From Paenimyroides baculatum (GTDB lineage Bacteria; Bacteroidota; Bacteroidia; Flavobacteriales; Flavobacteriaceae), in NCBI RefSeq assembly GCF_008629655.1, contig NZ_VWSG01000009.1, positions 1 to 64,000 on the forward strand: 64,000 nt of DNA, written 5' to 3'. Within the stretch, counting starts at the first letter, position 1; every line of letters begins with the position of its first letter. Shown one piece after another: positions 1 through 8,238 of this stretch. Made by a program: the position numbers and the translations under genes. Under the pieces are notes generated by a model. That model ran no database searches. It worked only from the letters and a program-made list of their open reading frames with translations, and had not been told where the DNA came from.

Positions 1-45
1 GTCCTTTACAAAATTCTCTGCTGATTTCTTTTTTGGTGTTGCCAT
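1..45 (-). CDS. N-terminus of a probable IS3-family transposase OrfA (partial)
   Basis: Only 15 codons are present, starting ATG at 45 and reading MATPKKKSAENFVKD. The short lysine-rich start resembles the opening of IS3-family helix-turn-helix transposase subunits in flavobacteria as I remember them, and the adjacent inverted repeat agrees. The protein would bind the element ends; the catalytic subunit would lie further left. The fragment is too short to settle the family by itself. Confidence 0.45.
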   Translation of the reverse strand, partial: MATPKKKSAENFVKD

Positions 46-123
46 AATTAAAGTTACATTTTTTTATGAAAACACTCCTTTAGTTTCTTTTATAAAATGT
101 CTACTTTTTGCTGACGATTTACA
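1..123 (-). mobile_element. Terminal part of an IS3-like insertion sequence (cut by window edge)
   Basis: Read on the minus strand, 123 to 98 begins TGTAAATCGTCAG and continues with CAAAAAGTAGACA, which fits the terminal inverted repeat style of IS3/IS150-type elements (TGT at the tip, CAAAAAGT.GACA inside). About 50 bases further in, an ORF starts at 45 and runs off the window, as expected for orfA. The other end, the second inverted repeat and the target duplication lie outside the window. The family assignment is inference from the repeat and the first 15 residues. Confidence 0.6.
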
Positions 124-224
124 TTGAATGAGGAAAGGCACAATTTTGATTAATTGTTAATTTGTTTAATTGTTGAGATGCCGCCGATTTAAGCTTGATA
201 ACTTTTGTTTTGCTTGATTTTTCT

Positions 225-305
225 CCACAGATTTACAGATTATGACTTGATTTGTTGTGCGTAAAATTACGATGATAGCATTAGAAATATACACAGATTC
301 TGAAT
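225..305 (+). repeat. CCACAGATT-type intergenic repeat, copy 1
   Basis: Bases 225-271 match 7491-7537 with one mismatch over 47 bases, starting CCACAGATT and ending AAAATTACG. Both copies are followed about 20 bases later by CAGATTCTGAATG. The two copies bracket the accessory block with the esterase, SDR, AKR and AraC genes. Confidence 0.8.
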
Positions 306-427
306 GTTCTATATTCAGTTGTTTACATTATGTATTTAATTGAAGTAATTTATGCAGGCTGTCTTTCTGTTGTGCATCCCCTTGTCAAGCAAGGGGTGAA
401 AGCAAACTGCTATTTTTAGTTTGGATG

Positions 428-721
428 TATTGGTTCTCGACTGGGCTTGAACTAACGTGACGTTGGGGTGGTAGAAATATTTGGCTTTGAGATCTCCTTT
501 GTTAGTGATAGATGTATTAAGTTTATTGTATTCTTTTAAGAGATTAAAAGAAACAAAAATCTTCTTATTGCGGTCAAGCTTTAAACGGTCAAAATCTTGT
601 TTGGTGTCTAACCCATCGGAACGATCGCTATGCGACCCGATGTGTTTTAACGACAACTGCACCGTTTTGACACCCGATTAAAGCTTAAATACCGCTTTTG
701 ATTCGTGCGGGTTGTATTTAT
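428..721 (+). repeat. Dispersed structured repeat, copy A
   Basis: This copy opens with GGTTCTCGACTGGGCTTGAACT, carries AAAAGAAACAAAAATCTTCT and GCGGTC..AACGGTC in the middle, and ends TACCGCTTTTGATTCGTG. The central hairpin at 614-642 pairs CATCG with CGATG, has an asymmetric internal loop, and an inner stem of TCGC with GCGA. Bases 634-703 are nearly identical to 2626-2694 (copy E). Confidence 0.75.
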
Positions 722-761
722 TGTGTTTTCATTTTCACTGAGATATTATGCGTCGTGATTA

Positions 762-1150
762 ATAGTTCTTGACTACCGCTTGAACTGACGTTGATTGGCA
801 GTGGTGAAATATTTGGCTTTGAGATCTCCATTGATAGTTGTAGATGCATTTCGGTTTCTCCATACTTTAAGTCTAGGTATTATTTTACTAGCTTGGAAGC
901 CGTGACTCGAGCGGAGCCACTGAACGAAGTTAATCTGACGATTTTTAAAGATAAAAAGTATCAAAAATCTTTTTGTTGCGGTGATCTTTTAAGCGATCTA
1001 ATTGAACTTTTGAAGCTACATGATCGAAACGGCGCTCTGCACCCCGATAAGCTTGCGCTTCATGCCGTTATTCGACGCTTCCCGATACTCGGGGCAGGCT
1101 CCTTAAAAGTTCATACCGCTTTTGATTCGTGTGGATTGATTCTTATGTTT
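762..1150 (+). repeat. Dispersed structured repeat, copy B
   Basis: It begins TTCTTGACTACCGCTTGAAC and ends TACCGCTTTTGATTCGTG. Compared with copy A it has extra sequence at about 895-945 (GTGACTCGAGCGGAGC..), shared with copy F. The central hairpin spans 1023-1048 (ATCG, AAAC, GGCGC, TCT, GCACC, C, CGAT) with one mismatch in the inner stem. A second small hairpin, CCCGA-TAC-TCGGG, follows near 1081. Confidence 0.75.
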
Positions 1151-1180
1151 TTTGATTAAGGGGATATTGTTCAAGATGAT

Positions 1181-1500
1181 AACTGGTTCTCGACTATCGC
1201 TCGAACTGACAGGTGTTTGAAGTGATAGAAATATCTCGCTTTAAGATCTCAGTTGTTAGTAGTTAATACTTTTCGGTTTCTCTGTTCGTTTATGACTAAA
1301 AGAACCAAAAGTCTTTTCTTTTTGGTCTTGCCTCGGTCTAAAATCGGTTAAATAATGTATTACAAGCTAACTAATCGAAACGTAGCAAAGCTACCCGATT
1401 AGTTTACGCTTGTTTCAACATTTTAACTGTCGATTTGATACCAATGACGCTTTGATCCGGGTGGATTGACTCATAGTGTTTTTAAGTTTAAATGAGGAAT
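1181..1500 (+). repeat. Dispersed structured repeat, copy C
   Basis: It begins GGTTCTCGACTATCGCTCG and ends GGTGGATTGACTCATAGTG. The central hairpin is the best formed in the family: a 9-bp outer stem (1369-1377 with 1396-1404), an AAAC/C internal loop, the inner stem GTAGC-AAA-GCTAC. The 1320-1440 part closely matches copy G at 7740-7860. Confidence 0.75.
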
Positions 1501-1517
1501 TTGTGACATGGTAACCG

Positions 1518-1640
1518 GTTCTTGACTGGGCTTAAACTGCAGACCACAGACTCATTGAACGGGATTTGGAGTGGTTGAACTATTTGGTTTTTACAGTTGG
1601 AGATTCCGGAACAAGTCCGGAATGACGGTTAAGTGTTAGG
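1518..1640 (+). repeat. Dispersed repeat, 5-prime part only (copy D)
   Basis: Only the head of the repeat is recognisable: GGTTCTTGACTGGGCTTAAACT, then AGTGG..GAACTATTTGG and a CCGGAACAAGTCCGGAATGA hairpin at about 1604-1624. It stops just before the esterase gene, and a matching tail (copy E) lies just after that gene. Confidence 0.55.
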
Positions 1641-1741
1641 AAATAGGGAAATTGAGAAATAAAACTTTTCTTAAGTATAAATCTAAGAGAAATATAAAAA
1701 CATCACTATATTCGGCTAATCTAAAAAAACATCAGCATTCA

Positions 1742-2602
1742 ATGAATATATACAAAACATCATTATTATTAATTACCCTTCTTATCAGTGCCTTTTGTGC
1801 AGCTCAGGAAAACAGCAAATCTTTAACTGTAGGAAAATCTGACGTTTTACATTCGAAAATATTGAAAGAGGATAGGATAATTAACATTTATCTTCCTGAA
1901 AATTACCATGAAAGTGACACAGTAAAATATCCTGTAATCTATATTCTTGACGGAGGTATTGAAGAAGACTTTCTGCATATTGTAGGAATTGTTAGGTTTA
2001 ACACGCAAGACTGGATTGCGCGTTTTCCGCGATCAATAGTTGTAGGCATTGAAGGAAATACCAGAAAACGTGATTTTACATTTGCAGTTAGCAGTATCGA
2101 TTTTATTGAGAAAGAAGGTTTTTCTAAATCAAGTTTTACGCAGTACGGAGGCTCTGATAAATATATGGATTTCATTGAAAAGGAACTGCAGCCGTACATT
2201 AACAAAACCTACAAAACAGAGGCTAAAAAAACAATAATTGGAGAATCTTTAGCCGGATTACTGACTACAGAAATACTTTTAAAGCGACCACACTTGTTTG
2301 ACGACTATATTATTATAAGTCCAAGTTTATGGTGGGGAGACCGATTGCTTTTAACTGATGCAGAAAACCTATTACATAAAAATCTTTCAAAAAAAGCAAA
2401 TGTATACCTTGGAGTTCCCAGTAAAGAGGAAGATATAAAAATGTACAATGAAAGCGTACTGTTACAACAGCACCTGAAAAGCAACAAGAGCATTAATCTG
2501 ATTTTTGACTATATGCCGGAGGAACTTCATTCTACCGTAATTCATCAGTCGGTTTATAACGCATTTAAAAAACTATACCCAAAAACAGCCTATTCAAAAT
2601 AA
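1742..2602 (+). CDS. Secreted alpha/beta hydrolase, esterase-D / enterochelin-esterase-like
   Basis: The 286-residue protein probably hydrolyses an ester outside the cytoplasm. I chose the ATG at 1742 because it opens a clear signal peptide (about residues 1-20, ending CAAQ); the frame is open 30 codons further up with no signal-like start. The nucleophile elbow GESLAG has Ser at about 169. An acidic VIYILDGG strand lies near 65-72 and a likely catalytic His in ELHST near 261. This pattern fits the COG2819 family of alpha/beta esterases; the substrate is unknown. The gene stands alone, flanked by the head of a dispersed repeat upstream and the tail of one immediately downstream, so it may have arrived as an insertion. 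Confidence 0.8.
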   Translation: MNIYKTSLLLITLLISAFCAAQENSKSLTVGKSDVLHSKILKEDRIINIYLPENYHESDTVKYPVIYILDGGIEEDFLHIVGIVRFNTQDWIARFPRSIVVGIEGNTRKRDFTFAVSSIDFIEKEGFSKSSFTQYGGSDKYMDFIEKELQPYINKTYKTEAKKTIIGESLAGLLTTEILLKRPHLFDDYIIISPSLWWGDRLLLTDAENLLHKNLSKKANVYLGVPSKEEDIKMYNESVLLQQHLKSNKSINLIFDYMPEELHSTVIHQSVYNAFKKLYPKTAYSK

Positions 2603-2623
2603 GCTATACAGACAACCGGCTGC

Positions 2624-2735
2624 TGAGACCCGATGTGTTTTAACGACAACTACACCGTTTTGACACCCGCTTAAAGCTTAAATACCGCTTTTTGATTTTT
2701 GTGGATTGACTCATAGTGTTTGTAATTTTCAGAGG
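2624..2735 (+). repeat. Dispersed repeat, 3-prime part only (copy E)
   Basis: It starts 20 bases after the esterase stop codon. GACCCGATGTGTTTTAACGA, the following CACCGTTTTGACACCCG and AAATACCGCTTTT match the tail of copy A almost exactly. The head is missing here but is present before the esterase gene (copy D). Confidence 0.65.
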
Positions 2736-2754
2736 AGATTATGTAACATGATAA

Positions 2755-3172
2755 CTGCGTCTCGATTCTCGACTACCGCTTGAACTGACGTGGCTTTGTG
2801 GTGCAAGAGCTATCTTGCTTCACAATCTCCATTGTGGCAACAGATACATCGGTCTCTCCATACTTTACGTCCAACTATTATTTTACCGCTTGGAAGTCGT
2901 GACTCGAGCGGAGCGACTGAAAGAAGTTTAATCTGACGATTTTCAGAGATCAAAAGAAACAAAAATCTTCTTATTGCGGTCAAACTTTAAACGGTCGAAA
3001 TCTTATTTGTTGCCTAACCCATCGCGGTTAGACAAGCTCACCGGCCACCTGATAAGCCAACGCTTCCGCTATAGCGGGGCTTGTCATGAGTTATTCGACA
3101 CTCCTCTATAGTGTGATCGGGACAGGCTGCTGAAAATTTAAATACCGCTTTTGATTCGCCTGGGTTGGTTTG
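2755..3172 (+). repeat. Dispersed structured repeat, copy F (rearranged)
   Basis: The head is TCTCGACTACCGCTTGAACT and the tail TACCGCTTTTGATTCGCC. The usual central hairpin is replaced by a larger one: GACAAGC (3031-3037) pairs with GCTTGTC (3079-3085) and encloses CCGC-TATA-GCGG (3066-3077). The CTCGAGCGGAGC segment is shared with copy B. Confidence 0.7.
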
Positions 3173-3404
3173 ATGTGTTTTTATAACTGGTATTTTGGCT
3201 ACTGTCTATTTCCCACACATGAACAGATTCTGAATGTTGTACATTCCATATTATTCAGCACTAAATTTATACGCAAAATACTCCCCTAACTATTAACCTA
3301 TATTTGTTTTGGCTACAACAATCTTTGATTCGGTCACACATAGGATTTCATTCTTACTCAACTTTGCATTGTAAATAATTAATCAATTAAAAACAATCAA
3401 AAAA

Positions 3405-4244
3405 ATGAGTACAAAAAAAGTATGGTTCGTGACAGGAGCTTCAAAAGGTTTAGGTTTAACATTAGTGAAAAAATTATTGGCAGAAGGTTATTCGGTGGCG
3501 GCAACTTCGAGAAATATTACTGAACTTCAAAACGCTATTAGTGAAGAAAATTCAACTTTTCTACCGTTGGAAGTTGATTTGGTGAATGAAAATTCAGTTT
3601 CAGAAGCTGTTTCAAAATCAATTGAAAAATTCGGAAATATTGATGTGGTTGTAAATAATGCTGGTTACGGGCAATTGGGAACTTTGGAAGAAATTTCAGA
3701 CCTCGAAAGCCGTCAGAATTTTGACACCAATGTTTTCGGTTCTTTAAATATCATCAGAAAAACAATGCCTTATTTAAGAGAGCAGAAAAGCGGTTTCATC
3801 ATTAATATCGCATCAATTGGAGGATTGACGGGTGAATTTGCAGGCTGGGGAATTTATTGTGCCACCAAATTTGCAGTTGTAGGTTTTACCGAAGCTTTGG
3901 CGGCGGAAGTTAAAGAATTCGGTGTGAACGCAACCGTTGTTTATCCCGGATATTTCAGAACTGATTTCTTAACAGGCGGTTCACTCAGAACACCGAAAAC
4001 TGAAATCGAAGAATATACTGTGGCGAGACAACTTCAAGTTGCGCACGAAAAAGACATCAATGGAAATCAACCCGGAAGTCCTGAAAAAGCGTCGGTTGCA
4101 TTGATAGAATTGGCAGAAATGCAAAATCCTCCGGTTCATTTGGTTTTAGGCTCTGATGCTTTTCAGATTGCTGGAAATAAATTAAATGCACTTCAAAATG
4201 AAATTTCTAATTTCAAAACATTGAGTACATCTACAGATTATTAA
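3405..4244 (+). CDS. SDR-family NAD(P)-dependent oxidoreductase
   Basis: The 279-residue protein is a classical short-chain dehydrogenase/reductase. The Rossmann glycine motif TGASKGLG is at 10-17, NNAG at 84-87, catalytic Ser about 137, and the YxxxK pair Y151/K155. It should oxidise or reduce an alcohol/carbonyl substrate in the cytoplasm; the substrate cannot be read from the sequence. The basic residues after the glycine motif (SRN near 35-37) suggest NADP(H). It is followed after 45 bases by an AraC-type regulator that is now frameshifted, and then by an aldo/keto reductase with its own AraC regulator, so this looks like one of two regulator-reductase pairs. Confidence 0.88.
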   Translation: MSTKKVWFVTGASKGLGLTLVKKLLAEGYSVAATSRNITELQNAISEENSTFLPLEVDLVNENSVSEAVSKSIEKFGNIDVVVNNAGYGQLGTLEEISDLESRQNFDTNVFGSLNIIRKTMPYLREQKSGFIINIASIGGLTGEFAGWGIYCATKFAVVGFTEALAAEVKEFGVNATVVYPGYFRTDFLTGGSLRTPKTEIEEYTVARQLQVAHEKDINGNQPGSPEKASVALIELAEMQNPPVHLVLGSDAFQIAGNKLNALQNEISNFKTLSTSTDY

Positions 4245-4289
4245 CTTTGTAAAGGCAACAGCCACAAACTGTTGCCTAATTTTGAAATA

Positions 4290-5202
4290 ATGACCAACAG
4301 AAAATTATATACAGTCGATACGATTGCCGAATTCCACAGGATTTCAGGATTGCCCAAACCTCAACATCCGTTGATTAGTCTGGTAGATTACAGTTTGGGA
4401 ATATCAAATCGAAGAATCGGAAATCAGCTGGATTCAGGATTTATATTTTATGGGTTTCAAGCGTGATATTCAAGGGAAACTGCATTATGGTCAGAGTCAA
4501 TATGATTTTGATGAGGGATTAATGTGTTTTATCGCGCCGAGACAATTGGTGAAGATGATTATCGATAAATCTGGCATAAAACCTTCAGGATACCTTTTGG
4601 CTTTTCATCCAGATTTCATTTGGAATACGCCTTTGGCAAAAACCATTAATAATTACAAATTTTTCGGTTATGATGTGAACGAAGCATTATTTCTTTCCGA
4701 GAAGGAAGAGGAAACTTTAATCGGTCTTTTCAAAGGAATTGAAAAAGAATATCAGTCAGGAATTGATGAATTCACTCAAAATATTATCATTTCTCAAATC
4801 GAGGTTATTCTGAATTACTGCGAAAGATTTTATCAAAGACAATTCATTACCAGAAAAAAGAGTAATCATCAGGTTTTAGACAAATTAGAAAATATTTTGG
4901 AGGATTATTTCAAAAATGATGTTATCAACAAAGGTTTGCCAACTGCAAATTATGTCGCCGAATCTCTAAATATTTCAACCAATTATTTAGGAAGCTTGCT
5001 AAAATCTCTGACTGGGCAAACGACGCAACAACACATTCACGAAAAGTTAATTCAAAAAGCAAAAGAAAAACTTTCTACGACAGAACTTTCTGTAAGTGAA
5101 ATCGCTTATGAATTGGGTTTCGAGCATTCTCAGTCTTTCAGTAAATTGTTTAAAGCTAAAACGGATCTTTCGCCTTTGGAATTTCGGAAGTCATTTAATT
5201 GA
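4290..5202 (+). pseudogene. AraC-family transcriptional regulator, frameshifted
   Basis: The first 59 codons from ATG 4290 (MTNRKLYTV..) match the start of the intact paralogue at 6565 (EFHRISGLPKPQHPLISLV against AFHRLLSLPEPKHPMVSVV), then reach a stop at 4464. The rest (KRDIQGKLHYGQSQYDF.. to ..LEFRKSFN) continues in the +1 frame and is open from before 4450 to 5202. The break lies at about 4430-4450, where the paralogue also has a few more residues, so a small indel is likely. The C-terminal HTH region is intact and almost identical to that of the paralogue (EKLSTTELSVSEIAYELGF). It could be a genuine pseudogene, a sequencing error, or still make a DNA-binding fragment from ATG 4450. Confidence 0.8.
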
Positions 5203-5290
5203 CATCAGTAATTCTCATACAACATCCGTCGTTTTGCATACATCAGAGTTTTAATTTCTTCTGAATTTTGTATCTATAAAATTTAACGAT

Positions 5291-6298
5291 ATGAAATTGA
5301 ATCAAGTAAAATTAGGAAGTCAGGGATTAATCGTTCCGAATATCGGTTTGGGATGTATGGGAATGACAGGCTTCGGCGATGCAGATATGTATGGAAAAAC
5401 CGATGAGCAGGAAGCGATTGCAACTATTCATCGTTCTTTGGAATTGGGTGGAAACTTCCTCGACACTGCAGATTTGTACGGACCTTTTGCGAATGAACGA
5501 TTGATTGCAAAAGCAATTGAAGGCAATCGTAACGACTACATTATTGCAACAAAATTTGGTTGGGAAATTGATGACAATGAGCAGGTCACTTGGAAAATCA
5601 ACGGAAGTAAGGATTATGTAAAAAAATCGATTGAACGTTCGTTGAAAAATCTGAAAACCGATTACATCGACCTTTATTATATGCATCGTCTCGATAAAAA
5701 TGTTCCGATTGAAGAAACGGTTGGAGCGATGAGCGATTTGGTAAAAGAAGGGAAAATTGGGTATATAGGTTTGTCGGAGGTTGGTTCGGAAACCGTGAAA
5801 AGAGCGCACGCTGTTCATCCGATTTCGGCAGTTCAAAGTGAATATTCTTTGTTTGAGAGAACCGTTGAAGAGAAAGGCGTAATCAAAACTTTGAATGAAT
5901 TGGGAATTGGTTTTGTAGCGTATTCTCCACTTGGAAGAGGATTTTTGTCTGGAAATATCAAAACAATTGAAGATTTGCCGGAAAATGATTTCAGAAGAGG
6001 AATTCCACGTTTTCAGGGAGAACATTTCCATAAAAATATTGAATTGGTGGAAGCGATTGAAAATTTGGCAAAAGAAAAAGAAACCACATCTTCTCAGTTG
6101 GCTTTGGCTTGGATTATCAGCAAAGGAATTTTACCCATTCCGGGGACGAAACGCAGAACTTATCTTGAACAGAATATCGAAGCAAGTAATATCGTTTTAA
6201 GCGAATCTGATATTCAAAAGTTGGAAAGTATTGTACCTTTGGGAACGGATACGGGTGCGACTTATGATGAATTTGGGATGGGACTTTTGGATTATTAG
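5291..6298 (+). CDS. Aldo/keto reductase
   Basis: The 335-residue protein is an NADPH-dependent TIM-barrel oxidoreductase of the AKR superfamily (YhdN/AKR13-like in general look). The catalytic tetrad is visible: D58 and Y63 in FLDTADLYGP, K88 in IIATKFGW, H132 in YYMHR. The cofactor-binding end has PIPGTKRRTYLEQN, with the Lys-Arg pair expected for the NADPH phosphate. It would reduce small aldehydes or ketones in the cytoplasm. It sits between the broken and the intact AraC regulators, about 270 bases before the latter, and is followed by a 13-bp terminator-like hairpin. Confidence 0.9.
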   Translation: MKLNQVKLGSQGLIVPNIGLGCMGMTGFGDADMYGKTDEQEAIATIHRSLELGGNFLDTADLYGPFANERLIAKAIEGNRNDYIIATKFGWEIDDNEQVTWKINGSKDYVKKSIERSLKNLKTDYIDLYYMHRLDKNVPIEETVGAMSDLVKEGKIGYIGLSEVGSETVKRAHAVHPISAVQSEYSLFERTVEEKGVIKTLNELGIGFVAYSPLGRGFLSGNIKTIEDLPENDFRRGIPRFQGEHFHKNIELVEAIENLAKEKETTSSQLALAWIISKGILPIPGTKRRTYLEQNIEASNIVLSESDIQKLESIVPLGTDTGATYDEFGMGLLDY

Positions 6299-6341
6299 TT
6301 TTTGCCACGAATACACGAATTTTAGCTTCAGAAATATTTAG

Positions 6342-6370
6342 ACCTTCAAGGTTTTTGAAACCTTGAAGGT
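6342..6370 (+). terminator. Perfect 13-bp hairpin after the aldo/keto reductase
   Basis: ACCTTCAAGGTTT (6342-6354) pairs perfectly with AAACCTTGAAGGT (6358-6370) around a TTG loop, and is followed by TTATTT. It can act as a terminator. The same palindrome recurs in many flavobacterial genomes as I recall them, so it may also be a small repeat. Confidence 0.7.
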
Positions 6371-6384
6371 TTATTTAAAACGGA

Positions 6385-6540
6385 ATACGATTGCGCGCCG
6401 GCTTATCTCACCTCTCTATTTTTTATTTGGAATCGATGAATCACTTCGTTAGGTTTGAACGGAGCTCTTTTTGCGGAACGAAGTGTAGCAAAAAAGCGGG
6501 AGTGGAAGACGGATAAAGGCGCCCAAATAATAATTATTAC
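6385..6540. repeat. GC-richer intergenic block of Chryseobacterium-like type
   Basis: GATTGCGCGCCGGCTTATC, GGAACGAAGTGTAGC, GCGGGAGTGGAAGACGGAT and AAAGGCGCCC are clearly richer in GC than the flanks. They look like an intergenic repeat I associate with Chryseobacterium and relatives; that association is from memory. Outer GGCGCC-like ends may pair with each other. Confidence 0.4.
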
Positions 6541-6564
6541 CTTTAATATTTAGAATTTCAAATT

Positions 6565-7461
6565 ATGAACACGATAAAATCTATTTCGGCTTTTCACAGA
6601 TTGTTGTCGCTTCCGGAACCGAAACATCCGATGGTGAGTGTGGTGAATCTTTCGGAAAGTGTTTTTATTGAAGATGATGTCTGGAAGGGTTTTGTGAGCC
6701 GTTATTACTGCGTTGCGCTGAAACGGAATGCGACCGGAAAAATAAAATACGGACAGCAACATTATGATTACGACAAGGGTGTTTTGAGTTTTACGGCGCC
6801 AAATCAGGTGCAATATCTCGATTTGAAAACGATGGATTGTGAAAATACGGGTTATCTTTTGATTTTTCACGAAGATTTTCTACTAAAACATTCTTTGGCG
6901 AATACGATTTCGTCTTACGGATTTTTCTCTTATGCTGTAAATGAAGCGTTACATTTATCTGAAGATGAGGAAAATGACTTGCTTGAAATTCTGAATAAAA
7001 TTGATAAGGAATGTCAGCACATAGACCAACATACTCAGGAAATTATTTTGTCGCAGATTGAATTGTTGCTGAATTATTCGAAGCGTTTTTATGAGAGACA
7101 ATTTATCACGAGAAAAAGTGGAAATCATCAGCTTTTGACGAAGTTTGAAACGTTTTTGAATGATTATTTTGATAAAAATTCTTCTGAAAAAGGATTGTTA
7201 ACCGTTCATCAAATTGCCGAAGCGATGAATCTTTCTCCAAATTATCTGAGTGACCTTTTGCGCGTTCATACCGGACAAAATACACAGCAACATATCCACG
7301 AAAAGCTCATCAGCAAGGCAAAAGAGAAACTTTCTACAACTGAATTATCAGTAAGTGAAATTGCGTATGAACTGGGATTTGAGCATTCGCAGTCATTTTC
7401 TACGCTTTTTAAAAAGAAGACGAGTATGTCGCCAGTGGAATTTCGGCAGTCTTTTAATTAG
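6565..7461 (+). CDS. AraC-family transcriptional regulator
   Basis: The 298-residue protein has an N-terminal cupin-like sensing region (about 1-160) and a C-terminal double helix-turn-helix (about 200-298) ending SVSEIAYELGFEHSQSFSTLFKKK and SPVEFRQSF, the AraC/XylS signature. It should bind DNA near the neighbouring reductase gene. It is a close paralogue of the frameshifted regulator at 4290-5202: the final 80 or so residues are nearly identical, while the sensing halves are more divergent, which suggests related operators but different inducers. Confidence 0.9.
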   Translation: MNTIKSISAFHRLLSLPEPKHPMVSVVNLSESVFIEDDVWKGFVSRYYCVALKRNATGKIKYGQQHYDYDKGVLSFTAPNQVQYLDLKTMDCENTGYLLIFHEDFLLKHSLANTISSYGFFSYAVNEALHLSEDEENDLLEILNKIDKECQHIDQHTQEIILSQIELLLNYSKRFYERQFITRKSGNHQLLTKFETFLNDYFDKNSSEKGLLTVHQIAEAMNLSPNYLSDLLRVHTGQNTQQHIHEKLISKAKEKLSTTELSVSEIAYELGFEHSQSFSTLFKKKTSMSPVEFRQSFN

Positions 7462-7490
7462 CATAGGTGCGGGGTGTTTGGATGCTTTTA

Positions 7491-7571
7491 CCACAGATTC
7501 ACAGATTATGACTTGATTTGTTGTGCGTAAAATTACGTTGAAACTTAGAAATACACACAGATTCTGAATGT
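7491..7571 (+). repeat. CCACAGATT-type intergenic repeat, copy 2
   Basis: It starts 30 bases after the AraC stop codon and matches 225-271 with one mismatch in the first 47 bases. The CAGATTCTGAATG part follows as in copy 1. Confidence 0.8.
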
Positions 7572-7587
7572 GTACATTCAGTTAGCC

Positions 7588-7880
7588 TAAAAATGGGCTC
7601 TCGACTACCGCTCTAACTGACGTGGATTTGTGTGGTGCAAGAGCTATCTTGCTTTGCAATCTCTATATCAGTAACAGATACGCTTCGGTTTTTCTCTTCT
7701 TTTAATAGACTAAAAGAAGCAAAAGTCTTTTTTTTTTTGCTCTTGCCTCGGTCTAAAATCGGTTAAATAATGTCTTCCAAGCTAACTAATCAAAGAGTAG
7801 CGAAGCTACCCGATTAGTTTAAACTTGTTTCAACAATTTAACGTTCGATTTTATACCAATGGAGCTTTGATTCTCGATAT
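7588..7880 (+). repeat. Dispersed structured repeat, copy G
   Basis: The head is CTCTCGACTACCGCTCTAACTG; the body, GCCTCGGTCTAAAATCGGTT, and the region after it match copy C. The central hairpin pairs 7784-7791 with 7812-7819 and has the inner stem GTAGC-GAA-GCTAC. The tail is truncated near GGAGCTTTGATTC. Confidence 0.75.
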
Positions 7881-7904
7881 ATATAATAATTTGTTTTTGA
7901 TATT

Positions 7905-8066
7905 TATTTTTTTTGGTTCTCGACTATCGTTCGAGCTGACTGTAGGTAGACAGGCTCAATGACCGGGATTTGTAGTTAAATAAATATTTAGGTTACCTAT
8001 TGGAGACATATCGACAGGCTGGATATCATCTCTTAAGAGGTGATAATAACCAAGCCCGCTGTGACG
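7905..8066 (+). repeat. Dispersed repeat head plus palindrome (copy H)
   Basis: It begins GGTTCTCGACTATCGTTCGAG and carries GACAGGCTCAATGACCGGGAT, but the middle and tail are absent. A 22-base near-perfect palindrome centred on TCTTAAGA lies at 8024-8045. Confidence 0.55.
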
Positions 8067-8238
8067 CATGATAATTGCAAATCTTTATAAAATAAATTCA
8101 GCCGATGTACCTACTTAGCATAAAGAATACTAATGTGAATAATACACATGTCCTAAGATTACGCCATTTAATATTTGGAAGGTTAAAAGAATAAAATACT
8201 TTGTTTTATTAAGTTTTTAAACAAGCAACATCTTTCAA

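Larger units (their letters stand above)
124..1741. other. Long gene-free stretch filled with dispersed repeats
   Basis: No credible gene is visible here. The only open frames (for example 791-1159) lie inside repeat copies and have no start context. The stretch carries a 47-base repeat at 225-271 and three long repeat copies plus one partial copy in the same orientation, entered separately. Confidence 0.7.
2603..3404. other. Gene-free stretch with repeat copies E and F
   Basis: No gene is visible. A repeat tail (E) and a long rearranged copy (F) fill 2624-3172. A short CAGATTCTGAATG fragment lies near 3223. The last 150 bases are AT-rich and presumably hold the promoter of the SDR gene. Confidence 0.7.
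7462..8238. other. Gene-free stretch with repeat copies
   Basis: No gene is visible. It holds the second CCACAGATT-type repeat (7491-7571), repeat copies G and H, and AT-rich sequence downstream of the minus-strand regulator that ends at 8239. Confidence 0.7.

Noticed and set aside
791..1159. A 122-residue open frame inside repeat copy B, with a similar 66-residue frame at 23848-24048
   Set aside because: Both lie inside repeat copies, and in the other copies the frame is broken. The similarity is explained by the repeat DNA; there is no start context or signal.
4440..4460. Programmed frameshift in the AraC gene
   Set aside because: There is no recognised slippery heptamer or downstream structure, and the paralogue is unbroken, so a plain indel is simpler.
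5327..6031. A 234-residue minus-strand frame opposite the aldo/keto reductase
   Set aside because: The plus-strand protein has a full catalytic tetrad; the antisense frame is Phe/Arg-rich without motifs.
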